Origin: Bacillota bacterium
GTDB lineage: Bacteria > Bacillota > UBA4882 > UBA8346
Assembly (NCBI GenBank): GCA_023410535.1
Contig: JAEYPR010000011.1
Coordinates: 124,001 to 188,000 of the forward strand
Reading direction: 5' to 3'
DNA length: 64,000 bases
Below the pieces are notes generated by a model. The model saw nothing but the letters and a program-made list of their open reading frames with translations. It did not search any database and was not told the origin of the DNA. This document shows, one piece after another, positions 8,154 to 16,268 of the stretch (positions are counted from its first letter, which is position 1; every line of letters begins with the position of its first letter). Made by a program: the position numbers and the translations under genes.

Positions 8154-8945
8154 ATGATGGATAAAATATGGAGTTCGTTAATTGAAACGCCGCAAAACGG
8201 CCGTTTGACAAAACCTCGGCAAGCCGGGATTACCATGATTATCGATAAAGGATTATCGCTGCAAGAAACTGAAAATTTGCTGAGCCTAAATGCTCCTTAC
8301 ATTGATCTGATCAAATTATCCTTTGGGACGACAGTCCTCTATCCGGAAGCTAGCTTGGTCAAAAAACTGGCTTTGGCGGCTGAATACCAGATTCCGCTCT
8401 ACCCGGGCGGAACCTTTTTTGAACTCTGTTTTGCGCAGCAAAAGGGGGAAGCCTATTTCCAACTCTTACGACGGCTTGGCTTTCAATGGGTTGAAATCTC
8501 TGACGGTACCATCGAATTGCCGGTATCCGCCCGTAACCGTGCGATTCGTCAAGCCCTTGAAAATGGCTTAAAAGTCATCACCGAGGTTGGCAAAAAAAGT
8601 ATCGCTGCGCAACCGGAGGAGACTTTACTTGCCTGGGAGGGATTGTCGGATATCGAGGCCGGAGCCAGTTGGGTGATTATCGAAGCCCGGGAATCGGGAC
8701 AAGGAATCGGCGTATACGACAGCAAGGGAAATATCATCGCTGACAAAATTACTGCCTTTACAGACCGTTTACCGCTTAATCGCATCATTTGGGAAGCGCC
8801 GCTCAAAAATCAACAAGCCTGGTTGATCAACCAGTTCGGACCAAACGTCAATTTAGGCAATATCCCTCCCGCAGAAGCGATGGCGCTGGAAGCCTTGCGA
8901 CTTGGTTTACGCAGTGATACCTGGAAAAAACCGCTGAAAAAATAA
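8154..8945 (+). CDS. Phosphosulfolactate synthase (ComA family)
   Basis: A 263-residue TIM-barrel-like protein of the ComA family, which adds sulfite to phosphoenolpyruvate to give (R)-2-phospho-3-sulfolactate. Typical stretches are TMIIDKGLSLQ, YIDLIKLSFGTTVLY, PLYPGGTFFELC, GFQWVEISDGTIELP and KVITEVGKK. In Bacillus the pathway makes 3-sulfolactate, a major small molecule of the spore; in methanogens it leads to coenzyme M. Given the spore genes here, the spore role is the better inference. The start was chosen at 8154 (GAGGGAGTG upstream); 8157 is also possible. ComB and the dehydrogenase are not in the window. Confidence 0.85.
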   Translation: MMDKIWSSLIETPQNGRLTKPRQAGITMIIDKGLSLQETENLLSLNAPYIDLIKLSFGTTVLYPEASLVKKLALAAEYQIPLYPGGTFFELCFAQQKGEAYFQLLRRLGFQWVEISDGTIELPVSARNRAIRQALENGLKVITEVGKKSIAAQPEETLLAWEGLSDIEAGASWVIIEARESGQGIGVYDSKGNIIADKITAFTDRLPLNRIIWEAPLKNQQAWLINQFGPNVNLGNIPPAEAMALEALRLGLRSDTWKKPLKK

Positions 8946-8973
8946 AGGCCAGCCCTTACAGGCTAGCCTTTTT
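8944..8973. terminator. Terminator after the ComA gene
   Basis: An 11-bp stem (AAAGGCCAGCC with GGCTAGCCTTT, one G-U) followed by TTTTT on the plus strand. It separates the convergent genes. Confidence 0.8.
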
Positions 8974-9001
8974 GGTTCGATTGCAGATATTTGAGGTGTC
9001 T

Positions 9002-10012
9002 TTATTTTTGCTCAGGTTTTGCTGCCGGTTTTTCCGGTGCCGGAGCCGGCTTGGCATCGGGAGATATTGTCGGCGTAGGTTTGGTTTTATCATCAGGCGC
9101 AACTTCAGTTTTTACCGGTTCTTTTTCTGGCTCCTCCGGGTCGGAAACCGGTTCGAACTGAGACCGGTCAATTTCCGCCGCCGCCTCGACTACTGCAAGC
9201 TTCGCCGGTAACGGCAGCACCACCAAACGCAATTGGACTTTTTCCTTTTTGGAAGTCGGATAATCAAAAAACTCGGTTAACGGCTGAAATTCATTCTTGC
9301 GGAAGAACTCATCGGCATTGACATCCATATAAAGAAGATCTTTCCCGTAATCATTAAAGCAACCGTTCCCGTTATTATCCATAATTCTTACCTTGACCAA
9401 TTTCTCGCCTTTCGAGGTTTGGACTTTCATTTCACCTTCCAAAAAGCTTGCCGTATAGGCGTATACAACGGTATCCGTGTTATTTTTTTTGCTAACGAAA
9501 TCAACCGTAAGGAAGAAATAAAGTTTCTTTTGGAAAAGACTTTTTTCCCCTTTATAGGTAATCCGGAGCGAAACCGGAATCATCGTAAAATATTCGGTAA
9601 TATTGTAACCCGACGCTTTGCGGTCAAAGGCTTGAAAGCTTTCGACCCTTTCTTTCTCGGTCAATTCATTATTGGCATCTTGATCGATATAAAAGTCCAA
9701 GCGATTGGCAGCTGAATTGTTGCCGAGTAAAAACCAGACTTTTTGCTCGTTATTCCCTAATTTGAAATATCCAAACTTGACATTCTCCAACTTGTCATAA
9801 TCGACCTTTACTTGGAGTGACTCCGGTTTGGTCTCTAAAACCTCGGCGCCGCCGTTGCTTAGGTTGAAGTCCTTCGAAGCGATATCAAAAAAGGTAAGCG
9901 TTCGTAATTTTGTTTCATAAACTCCCATGCTTGGCAATGGCAACTTATTGGCGAACCCAAGGGAAAAGAGGGCTAGTACCGAAATGAAAAGAATGAAAAC
10001 TTTACGCATCAT
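9002..10012 (-). CDS. Secreted protein of unknown function with a Pro-rich tail
   Basis: A 336-residue protein with a signal peptide (MMRKVFILFISVLALFSLGF). The mature part has two EF-hand-like acidic loops: DQDANNELTEKE near residues 110-121 and DNNGNGCFNDYGKD further on, with DVNADEFF close behind. This suggests calcium binding, though a full helix-loop-helix is not evident. The last 60 residues are low-complexity Pro/Lys/Glu/Ala, like a wall- or peptidoglycan-spanning tail. It has no lipobox or anchor. AAAGGAG precedes the start; 10009 is an equally good start. I do not recognise a family. Confidence 0.7.
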   Translation of the reverse strand: MMRKVFILFISVLALFSLGFANKLPLPSMGVYETKLRTLTFFDIASKDFNLSNGGAEVLETKPESLQVKVDYDKLENVKFGYFKLGNNEQKVWFLLGNNSAANRLDFYIDQDANNELTEKERVESFQAFDRKASGYNITEYFTMIPVSLRITYKGEKSLFQKKLYFFLTVDFVSKKNNTDTVVYAYTASFLEGEMKVQTSKGEKLVKVRIMDNNGNGCFNDYGKDLLYMDVNADEFFRKNEFQPLTEFFDYPTSKKEKVQLRLVVLPLPAKLAVVEAAAEIDRSQFEPVSDPEEPEKEPVKTEVAPDDKTKPTPTISPDAKPAPAPEKPAAKPEQK

Positions 10013-10082
10013 AAACTCCTTTAAGAATTAATTTGGAGCCCAGACAGTCACAGTGATGTACTCTTAAAGATACGGTTACGGT

Positions 10083-10565
10083 TCATCCCAGATCAGTTTC
10101 GACCGGAAGCGCTGCGTCCATTTGTCCAAGTTCTTGAAAGACTCGTTTGACGGCAAGTAAGGAAGGCTCGTTTTTGTGACGAGTCCGAATACCTTGGGTT
10201 ACAAAGAAAAGTACTGAATTATCCTTTTTAATCTCACTGATTTCGACTTCCACCACCGACAGATTGTAATCGTTGTCCATGGTATTGCGGACAATTCGTG
10301 CGAATCCTTTAATACAGACCGCGATATCGCCCTCGTCGAGTACGGAGATTGCAACGTATCCATTATTCATGATGTTGGTGTATGTTTGATGATGCCTGGA
10401 AATAGCGAGTCGAATATTTTTGGAATCCTTAACCACAATATGATTAAAAGGAGCGGTATGGGGACAAAATTCGCGATCGACCGTTGCAACAATCACAGTA
10501 CTAATCCGTTTTTCAAACAAATCAATCAAAGAGGCATTTAACTCAGTCCCTAATAAAACAGACAT
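10083..10565 (-). CDS. FMN-binding split-barrel (pyridoxamine-phosphate-oxidase-like) protein
   Basis: A 160-residue protein with the split-barrel pattern of PNPOx-like flavoproteins: RISTVIVATVDREFCPHTAP, then KNIRLAISRHHQTYTNIMNN and VCIKGFARIV. Such proteins bind FMN or F420 and reduce or bind varied small molecules; the substrate cannot be told. GGGAGG directly touches the ATG at 10565 with no spacer, so the real ribosome site or start is uncertain. It is the last gene of the leftward signalling cluster. Confidence 0.75.
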   Translation of the reverse strand: MSVLLGTELNASLIDLFEKRISTVIVATVDREFCPHTAPFNHIVVKDSKNIRLAISRHHQTYTNIMNNGYVAISVLDEGDIAVCIKGFARIVRNTMDNDYNLSVVEVEISEIKKDNSVLFFVTQGIRTRHKNEPSLLAVKRVFQELGQMDAALPVETDLG

Positions 10566-10641
10566 CCTCCCACCCCATTATCCTTTAATCTACTTTAGAC
10601 TATGGAGTGGCAGCCTGCTTTAGAACCCTCTGCGTATCATC

Positions 10642-10908
10642 CTAACGGATTCCTTGCTTTTCCAGATAAGACCGGACAAGCTCCTCAAGGATTTGATCCC
10701 GTTCCAGGCGTTTAATCAGAACTCTGGCATTACGATAGCTTGTAATATAAGCCGGGTCACCTGACAATAAATAACCGACGATCTGATCCAGTGGATCATA
10801 TCCTTTTTCTTTGAGGGCCAAACACACTTCACTTAATATCAAATCCACTTCGGAACGACTTTCGTCTTTGGGAGAAAAACGGCGTGTGTTTTCAGAAAGA
10901 TCTCCCAT
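10642..10908 (-). CDS. IreB family protein (UPF0297/YrzL)
   Basis: An 88-residue protein with the family signature KGYDPLDQIVGYLLSGDPAY and a C-terminal ILEELVRSYLEKQ. The start at 10908 has AGAGGTGAG upstream; the upstream in-frame ATG would put that site inside the gene. In Enterococcus, IreB is phosphorylated by the PASTA kinase IreK and dephosphorylated by IreP, and it affects cephalosporin resistance. Here it sits about 2 kb downstream of a PrkC/PP2C pair in the same direction, which supports a similar substrate role. In many Firmicutes the gene is next to ruvX/alaS instead. Confidence 0.9.
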   Translation of the reverse strand: MGDLSENTRRFSPKDESRSEVDLILSEVCLALKEKGYDPLDQIVGYLLSGDPAYITSYRNARVLIKRLERDQILEELVRSYLEKQGIR

Positions 10909-10989
10909 TATACTCACCTCTGTCATTTGCAAACTCGAATTTTCACCAGGAAATTATTGTAACCCAATCCGTTTTAGATTATCGGCAAC

Positions 10990-11466
10990 CTAACTACTTA
11001 AACTATCTTTCCGTAACGCTAAATTGATCTCAATTTCTCCAAACGGGGTACGGATGGGAATGGCTAACGCGGTATGAATATGTTTTAAAAAATCCGGGAC
11101 GATTCCGCCCATCAAAAACAACGGGGGGGTGATATCACATTTATAACCTGTCAGGGATAGATTGGTGCTCGCAGTACCCACAATAATATTCTTTAACTCA
11201 CATAAAGCACTCTTACCCATCTCATCAATCTCTTCAACCTGGGTCATCAGCATTTGGGAAGTGATGTTTTTGGCGGTTTGCATTGACATACCGCAGATAA
11301 CCTGGCCTTGCAAGTCGCCTAATACGCCCACAAGGATCGTCACGTCGTACTTTTGAATCGGTTCTTCATTGAAAAATGGCTTACCCGATTGAACGTCCGG
11401 ATTCAACATCTTCTCAATAACTGAATAGACAGCTTGAACAAATGAATCAATGTGATCGAATGACAG
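10990..11466 (-). CDS. CheX-like CheY-P phosphatase, apparent CTG start
   Basis: The family-like reading (DHIDSFVQAVYSVIEKM, then QKYDVTILVGVLGDLQGQVI, ALCELKNIIVGTASTNLS) matches the CheX branch of CheC/CheX/FliY phosphatases, including the ExxN motif (ELKN) that acts on CheY-phosphate. The first in-frame ATG, at 11409, would cut off the N-terminal helix. Upstream, AAGGGGG is followed eight bases later by CTG at 11466, and no ATG/GTG/TTG is available there, so CTG initiation is inferred. It lies 13 bp after rpe. No other chemotaxis gene is in view; it may act on another response regulator. Confidence 0.75.
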   Translation of the reverse strand: MSFDHIDSFVQAVYSVIEKMLNPDVQSGKPFFNEEPIQKYDVTILVGVLGDLQGQVICGMSMQTAKNITSQMLMTQVEEIDEMGKSALCELKNIIVGTASTNLSLTGYKCDITPPLFLMGGIVPDFLKHIHTALAIPIRTPFGEIEINLALRKDSLSS

Positions 11467-11479
11467 TGAAATTACCCCC

Positions 11480-12127
11480 TTAATTGACTGAAGCCCTAAG
11501 CTTAAGCAAGGCAGCTTCCGGGTTTACATCGCGATAAATGAGCGTACCAGCCACCAGTACATCAACCCCAGCCGCTACCAATTGTGGGGCATTCGTGAAA
11601 TTAACTCCGCCGTCAACTTCAATTTTGCAAGCGAAACCATTATTATCAATGATTGAACGCAAACGTTTAATTTTATTGAAAATTCCCGGAATCAATGTCT
11701 GTCCTCCATAACCAGGGTTGACGGTCATCAACAACACCAAATCCAGTTCCGGGAGTACGTACTCCAAGCAATCAAGCGAGGTCGCCGGATTGAGCGCCAC
11801 TCCGACTTGACAACCGGCATCCTTAATGATTTGGACTAACCGATGAAGATGACAGGTTGCCTCGGGATGAACAATTACCCGTTTGCTCCCTGCATTCAAG
11901 TATAACGGCGTAAAAAACTCCGGATTTTCAACCATCAGATGAGTCTCAATCGGTACCGGGGTGACTTGGCGAATTGCTTCCACAAACATCGGCCCAAACG
12001 TCATATTGGGAACAAAATGTCCATCCATCACATCAAAATGCAACCAATCGGCAGTACTGATCTTTTTGACCTCGGCACCTAACTCAAGTAAGTTGGAATT
12101 AAGAATTGATGGCGCAATCTGAACCAT
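11480..12127 (-). CDS. rpe: Ribulose-phosphate 3-epimerase
   Basis: A 215-residue TIM-barrel enzyme interconverting ribulose-5-phosphate and xylulose-5-phosphate in the pentose-phosphate pathway. Visible are APSILNSN at the start, the metal-site stretch WLHFDVMDGHFVPNMTFGP, a His/Asp-rich LMVENP, MTVNPGYGGQ and KIEVDGGVN. The length is normal. It begins 10 bp after rsgA, the order seen in Bacillus (prkC-rsgA-rpe). Confidence 0.95.
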   Translation of the reverse strand: MVQIAPSILNSNLLELGAEVKKISTADWLHFDVMDGHFVPNMTFGPMFVEAIRQVTPVPIETHLMVENPEFFTPLYLNAGSKRVIVHPEATCHLHRLVQIIKDAGCQVGVALNPATSLDCLEYVLPELDLVLLMTVNPGYGGQTLIPGIFNKIKRLRSIIDNNGFACKIEVDGGVNFTNAPQLVAAGVDVLVAGTLIYRDVNPEAALLKLRASVN

Positions 12128-12137
12128 TCTCCAGCTC

Positions 12138-13025
12138 CTAACGATAACGATTTTCCCAAAAGCCTTTTACTTCCCCCAAAAGTTCCCGATATGATTGATA
12201 CCGCTCGTTCGAAATTTTCCCCTCCGCCACTGCGGCCTTAATACCGCAACCCGGCTCGGAATCGTGAAGACATGAACTAAAACGACATTGACCCAAAGAT
12301 TCATGAAACTCGATAAAACATTCGGCCAATGCTTCCGGCCGGATTGATTCGAGACTAATCTGTGAAAACCCAGGCGTATCCGCCACGTAACTACCCGGTT
12401 TAATCTTTAGCAACTGTACTTCACGGGTGGTATGTTTCCCGCGGCCAATTTTTTCACTGACTTCACCCGTTCGTAACTGAAGACCTGGTTTCAACAGATT
12501 CAGCAGCGCTGATTTCCCGACTCCGGACGGACCGGAGAAGACAGCGATTTTACCGGAAATAGCGGTTGCAAGCTTGCGTTGACCAAAATGTGATCGGACA
12601 CTGGCGTTTAATACGTTATATCCGTAATTACGATAAATATTCGCTAATTTATCTGCTTTTCCTTTTCCGACAAGGTCAGTTTTGTTAAAAACTATCAAAT
12701 ACGGGATCCGGCTTAACTCCGCTAAGACCAGGAACTTGTCTATTAAACGCGGTATCGGATCGGGATTGCAATGGGCGAAAACTAAAACTAAGAGATTCAC
12801 GTTGGCGACATAAGGGCGGGTTAAGGTTGATTCACGAGGTTTAATTTCATCAATAACCCCTTTACCATTGGCCTCGATGCTAAAATCGACCAAATCACCG
12901 ACGAGAATCCCTTCATTTTTCAATTTCAAACGACCACGGATCGCACATTCAACTAACTTCGCTTCGGTCAGAGATTCTACATAATAAAAACCGCCAATCA
13001 TCCGTACAACTCTGCCCAATGACAC
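12138..13025 (-). CDS. rsgA: Ribosome small-subunit-dependent GTPase A
   Basis: A 295-residue circularly permuted GTPase that checks 30S subunit maturation. An OB-fold N-terminus comes first, then G4 (FNKTD), G1 (GPSGVGKSALL) and G3 (DTPGFS), and a C-terminal zinc knuckle (C, C, H, C in CRFSSCLHDSEPGC). The GTG at 13025 is chosen because CCTCC (GGAGG on the coding strand) lies seven bases upstream. It follows the kinase gene and precedes rpe. Confidence 0.95.
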   Translation of the reverse strand: MSLGRVVRMIGGFYYVESLTEAKLVECAIRGRLKLKNEGILVGDLVDFSIEANGKGVIDEIKPRESTLTRPYVANVNLLVLVFAHCNPDPIPRLIDKFLVLAELSRIPYLIVFNKTDLVGKGKADKLANIYRNYGYNVLNASVRSHFGQRKLATAISGKIAVFSGPSGVGKSALLNLLKPGLQLRTGEVSEKIGRGKHTTREVQLLKIKPGSYVADTPGFSQISLESIRPEALAECFIEFHESLGQCRFSSCLHDSEPGCGIKAAVAEGKISNERYQSYRELLGEVKGFWENRYR

Positions 13026-13106
13026 CAATACAGCCTCCAAAACTTGCTCAACCAATCATTATTTTAATTTATCGGCCAAATCTGCGATAACTTTAAACGG
13101 AATAAT

Positions 13107-14765
13107 TTAAGGACTCGGTTTAGTATTTGCCGATGGACCCGAACTTACAATAAAATTTAACGCTGTTCCCATCGGGACTTTTTCATAAGGAACCGGCTTT
13201 TGATCGATAATGAGACCTTCAGGATAGATATTACTCGAAGCTAAGGTCGCTTGATTATAAATTAATCCCAACGAACCCAACTCCGCCCGAACCTCCGAAA
13301 GCGGCCGACCGATATAATTGGGAACTTGAACCAAGTTGGCCGATGCAATATTTAAGGTAATTGATACGCTTGCACCTTGCTCAATCTGGGTGTTTTCCGC
13401 CGGAAGCTGTTTAATGACCTCTCCCTGTTGGGCATCGGGACTAGACTCCGAAAGGATCTCTCCCAGCTTCAAACCGGCCTCTTCCAACGCCAGCTCCGCC
13501 TCCAACTGAGTTTTGCCGATTACCCGCGGCACGCGCACCAATTGCGGACCTTTACTGATCACGACCTCAATATCATTTTTAATCTTTTTCCGCTGGCCTG
13601 CTTCCGGGCGTTGCGAAATAATGAATCCCGCCGGATATTCGGGATTGTAAAGGCGATTGACTACTTTAATATTTAAACTTAATTTATTTAAAATATCCCG
13701 CGCCTCGTTATATTCTTTACCGACCAAACTTGGTACGGTAACTTCAGGACGGGGACCGGCGCCCCAGGGAATCACATTTAAGAAAAACAAAGCGATGATC
13801 ACCATGGCCAACACCATACTGCCAATCCCATATAAGAGCCACTGGAGCCATTTGGTCTCTTTTTTGGTTTCCAAGTTTGCCGGATCCAAGCCAGCCCAAA
13901 CTTGCGTCGGCATATCAGTCTCATCGGGTTCCTGATATTGGCGTTGGAGCTTAGATTGGGCGATGGCAATCTCTTTGAGCATCGCCAATGCCGTCGGATA
14001 ACGATCCCCAGGCTCAACCGCCATTGACCGTTGGACGATATTTTCTACCAAAGGCGGGACTTCCGGGCGTAATTGCCTAACCGGGATCGGGTTGGCCTGC
14101 AAATGCTGCAAGGCAATAGCAATGGAGGTGTCTCCCGAGAAAGGGACTTTGCCGGTTAACAGCTCATATAGCACACAACCCAGCGAATAAAGATCCGATT
14201 GCGGTCCGACGACTCCGCCGCGAACCTGCTCCGGCGAGGCATAATGGACGGAACCGACCACCATTCCCGCTTGAGTGAAAGAACTGGCACTGATGGCCCG
14301 GGCAATTCCAAAATCGGTCACTTTAACCTGACCGTCCGGGGTGATCAAAATATTATGCGGTTTAATATCCCGGTGGACAATATTGCGTTGATGAGCGTGA
14401 TTAAGTGCCGCCGCAATCTGACGGGTAATCTCCAGCGCCCGGTCAATCGCGATGGGAGCCTCTTTCTTAATTACGTTTTTTAACGTTTCGCCGGGAATGT
14501 GCTCCATTACAATATAATCCATCCCGTCCTGCTGACCGACGTCAAAAATATTGACAACATTGGGATGGGATAAACTCGCTGCCGCTCTCGCTTCGCGCCG
14601 AAACCGCTCAACGAACTCTGCATCGCTGGCATACTGCGGTCTCAATATTTTAACGGCAACAGTCCGGCATAACAATGAGCATTCAGCTTTATACACTAAA
14701 GCCATTCCGCCTTCGCCAATCAACTCGATCAAACGGTAGCGATTCCCCAATATTTTGCCGATCAC
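13107..14765 (-). CDS. prkC: PASTA-domain serine/threonine kinase (PrkC/Stk1/IreK type)
   Basis: 552 residues. The N-terminal Hanks-type kinase has a Gly loop (IGEGGMALVYKA), catalytic Lys39, HRDIKPHN at 131-138 and DFG at 151-153. A juxtamembrane linker follows, then one membrane helix at about 308-333, then three PASTA repeats (about 341-545) facing outward. PASTA kinases sense muropeptide or lipid II and control wall synthesis, germination or translation. It sits between its cognate PP2C phosphatase and rsgA, the usual Firmicutes order. Three PASTA units is the Bacillus-like number. The IreB-like gene downstream is a probable substrate. Confidence 0.96.
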   Translation of the reverse strand: MIGKILGNRYRLIELIGEGGMALVYKAECSLLCRTVAVKILRPQYASDAEFVERFRREARAAASLSHPNVVNIFDVGQQDGMDYIVMEHIPGETLKNVIKKEAPIAIDRALEITRQIAAALNHAHQRNIVHRDIKPHNILITPDGQVKVTDFGIARAISASSFTQAGMVVGSVHYASPEQVRGGVVGPQSDLYSLGCVLYELLTGKVPFSGDTSIAIALQHLQANPIPVRQLRPEVPPLVENIVQRSMAVEPGDRYPTALAMLKEIAIAQSKLQRQYQEPDETDMPTQVWAGLDPANLETKKETKWLQWLLYGIGSMVLAMVIIALFFLNVIPWGAGPRPEVTVPSLVGKEYNEARDILNKLSLNIKVVNRLYNPEYPAGFIISQRPEAGQRKKIKNDIEVVISKGPQLVRVPRVIGKTQLEAELALEEAGLKLGEILSESSPDAQQGEVIKQLPAENTQIEQGASVSITLNIASANLVQVPNYIGRPLSEVRAELGSLGLIYNQATLASSNIYPEGLIIDQKPVPYEKVPMGTALNFIVSSGPSANTKPSP

Positions 14766-14840
14766 TGTCCCACCTCAGTTCTGTTCGTTTTATCAATCCT
14801 TCGCCGAAGTTCCAACAATTCCTGCAACTTCAGCGCGATT

Positions 14841-15536
14841 TCACAATGAATCAATTAAAATTAGCGTAATATTGTCATTGCCGCCACGCTCATTCGCCAA
14901 GTTCACTAAACGGTCGACAATGGCCTGAGGATGTTCGGCGGCGGACAGAATTTCTTGGAGTTCAATATCCTTCAACAAACTGTACAACCCGTCAGAGCAG
15001 AGCAGAAACTTATCGCCGGGTGTATGGGGTACCGTTTGGACCTCAATGTTATTTAATCCTTTGGTCCCTAACGCCCGCGTTAATATATTTCGCTGCGGAT
15101 GATTTTTGGCTTCATCAGCCGTCAAACCGCCGTTTTTCACTAATTCAACCACCAGTGAATGATCTTCGGTCAGTTGCTTTAATGTTCCGTCAGTCAATTG
15201 ATAAATCCGGCTGTCGCCAACATGGGTAAAGAAGGTTTCGTTTTCAGCCCATGCCAAAACAACCACCGTGGTACCCATTCCTTGCAGCGATGGTTGGCGC
15301 TCCGTTTCTTGCAAAATCGCTTCATTGGCTGTTAATACCGCCGCCCTAAGCGCTTCCGGAATATCGATGGCAAGATCAGTAGCGAGGATGGTTTCGACCG
15401 CAATCGCGCTGGCAACTTCGCCGGCTTCATGACCGCCCATTCCGTCAGCAACGACAAACAAATTATGCCGATACCCCATTGAATCTTCATTTTGTTCCCG
15501 CACTAACCCTTTATCTGTTTTTGAACCGATTCGCAT
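14841..15536 (-). CDS. PP2C-family protein phosphatase (PrpC/Stp)
   Basis: A 231-residue metal-dependent Ser/Thr phosphatase. Motifs are REQNED at 13-18, VVADGMGGHEAGEVAS starting at 29, FTHVGDSRIY, TEDHSLV, LLCSDGLYSLL and a C-terminal GGNDNIT, all metal-site Asp residues being present. The start at 15536 has GCGAGGAC upstream and matches the family's normal N-terminus. It dephosphorylates targets of the adjacent PASTA kinase, whose gene begins 75 bp downstream. Confidence 0.94.
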   Translation of the reverse strand: MRIGSKTDKGLVREQNEDSMGYRHNLFVVADGMGGHEAGEVASAIAVETILATDLAIDIPEALRAAVLTANEAILQETERQPSLQGMGTTVVVLAWAENETFFTHVGDSRIYQLTDGTLKQLTEDHSLVVELVKNGGLTADEAKNHPQRNILTRALGTKGLNNIEVQTVPHTPGDKFLLCSDGLYSLLKDIELQEILSAAEHPQAIVDRLVNLANERGGNDNITLILIDSL

Positions 15537-15731
15537 CTTTTCGTCCTCGCAGATTCGTAAAATCAACCCGGCAATTCACTTGCAGATAGTCGCACAAAAT
15601 ATCAGATTAATTTTTTTATGGCTGAGAAAGCTCATTCGCATGCCTTTAACTCCGCTTATATATTTAAATCAACCCCGTCTTTTTGAATTATAACAAAGAT
15701 TGCCGCGGAAATCCATGAAAGACGGGATAAG

Positions 15732-16268
15732 TTAATTTTCACGGAAAACTTCGATTACCGTTTCGCCGACTTTAATCAGATCGCCGGGCGATAACGGTTG
15801 TTTCCTGGATAGGGGTTTATCATTGACAAAAGTACCGTTGGTGCTATCCAGATCGTCGATGAACAGCCGCATCCCCTTCTGATAAATTACTGCATGAAAC
15901 CGCGATACTTTAGGGTCTTTGAGCTGAATATGGTTATCCGGTTGACGGCCAATCTTAATCTCCGGCGTTGCTCCGACGAACTGCCGTCCCTGATCCACGC
16001 CCCGGTTCACCGTGAAAACCCAGCGTTTTTCGGAACTATTTCGAACCGCTTGTCGCATTTTGGTTTGTTCGGTCGCAAATGACTCGGCAGCTTCCGTCTT
16101 CCCGGTTTTGGCAACACCGTTCCAACGATTGGTTGTCTCTAACGATATACACGCTGATTTATAAGCGGTTTGTTCCGGCCGATCCGTTGCCAGGCTTTTC
16201 TCTGCTGGAATCAGATTGACCGCTTCGGGTTTGCTTAGTATTTTATTTAATAGGCGCTTTACGCTCAT
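15732..16268 (-). CDS. FHA-domain protein
   Basis: A 178-residue cytoplasmic protein. The last 90 residues form a forkhead-associated domain (IKIGRQPDNHIQLKDPKVSR, FHAVI, DLDSTNGTFVND), which binds phosphothreonine peptides. The first 85 residues are low-complexity and may hold phosphorylation sites or a localisation segment. The ATG at 16268 overlaps the end of rlmN by 26 bp and has AGGGG nine bases upstream. Its place beside a PP2C/PASTA-kinase pair suggests it reads the phosphorylation made by that kinase. Confidence 0.9.
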   Translation of the reverse strand: MSVKRLLNKILSKPEAVNLIPAEKSLATDRPEQTAYKSACISLETTNRWNGVAKTGKTEAAESFATEQTKMRQAVRNSSEKRWVFTVNRGVDQGRQFVGATPEIKIGRQPDNHIQLKDPKVSRFHAVIYQKGMRLFIDDLDSTNGTFVNDKPLSRKQPLSPGDLIKVGETVIEVFREN

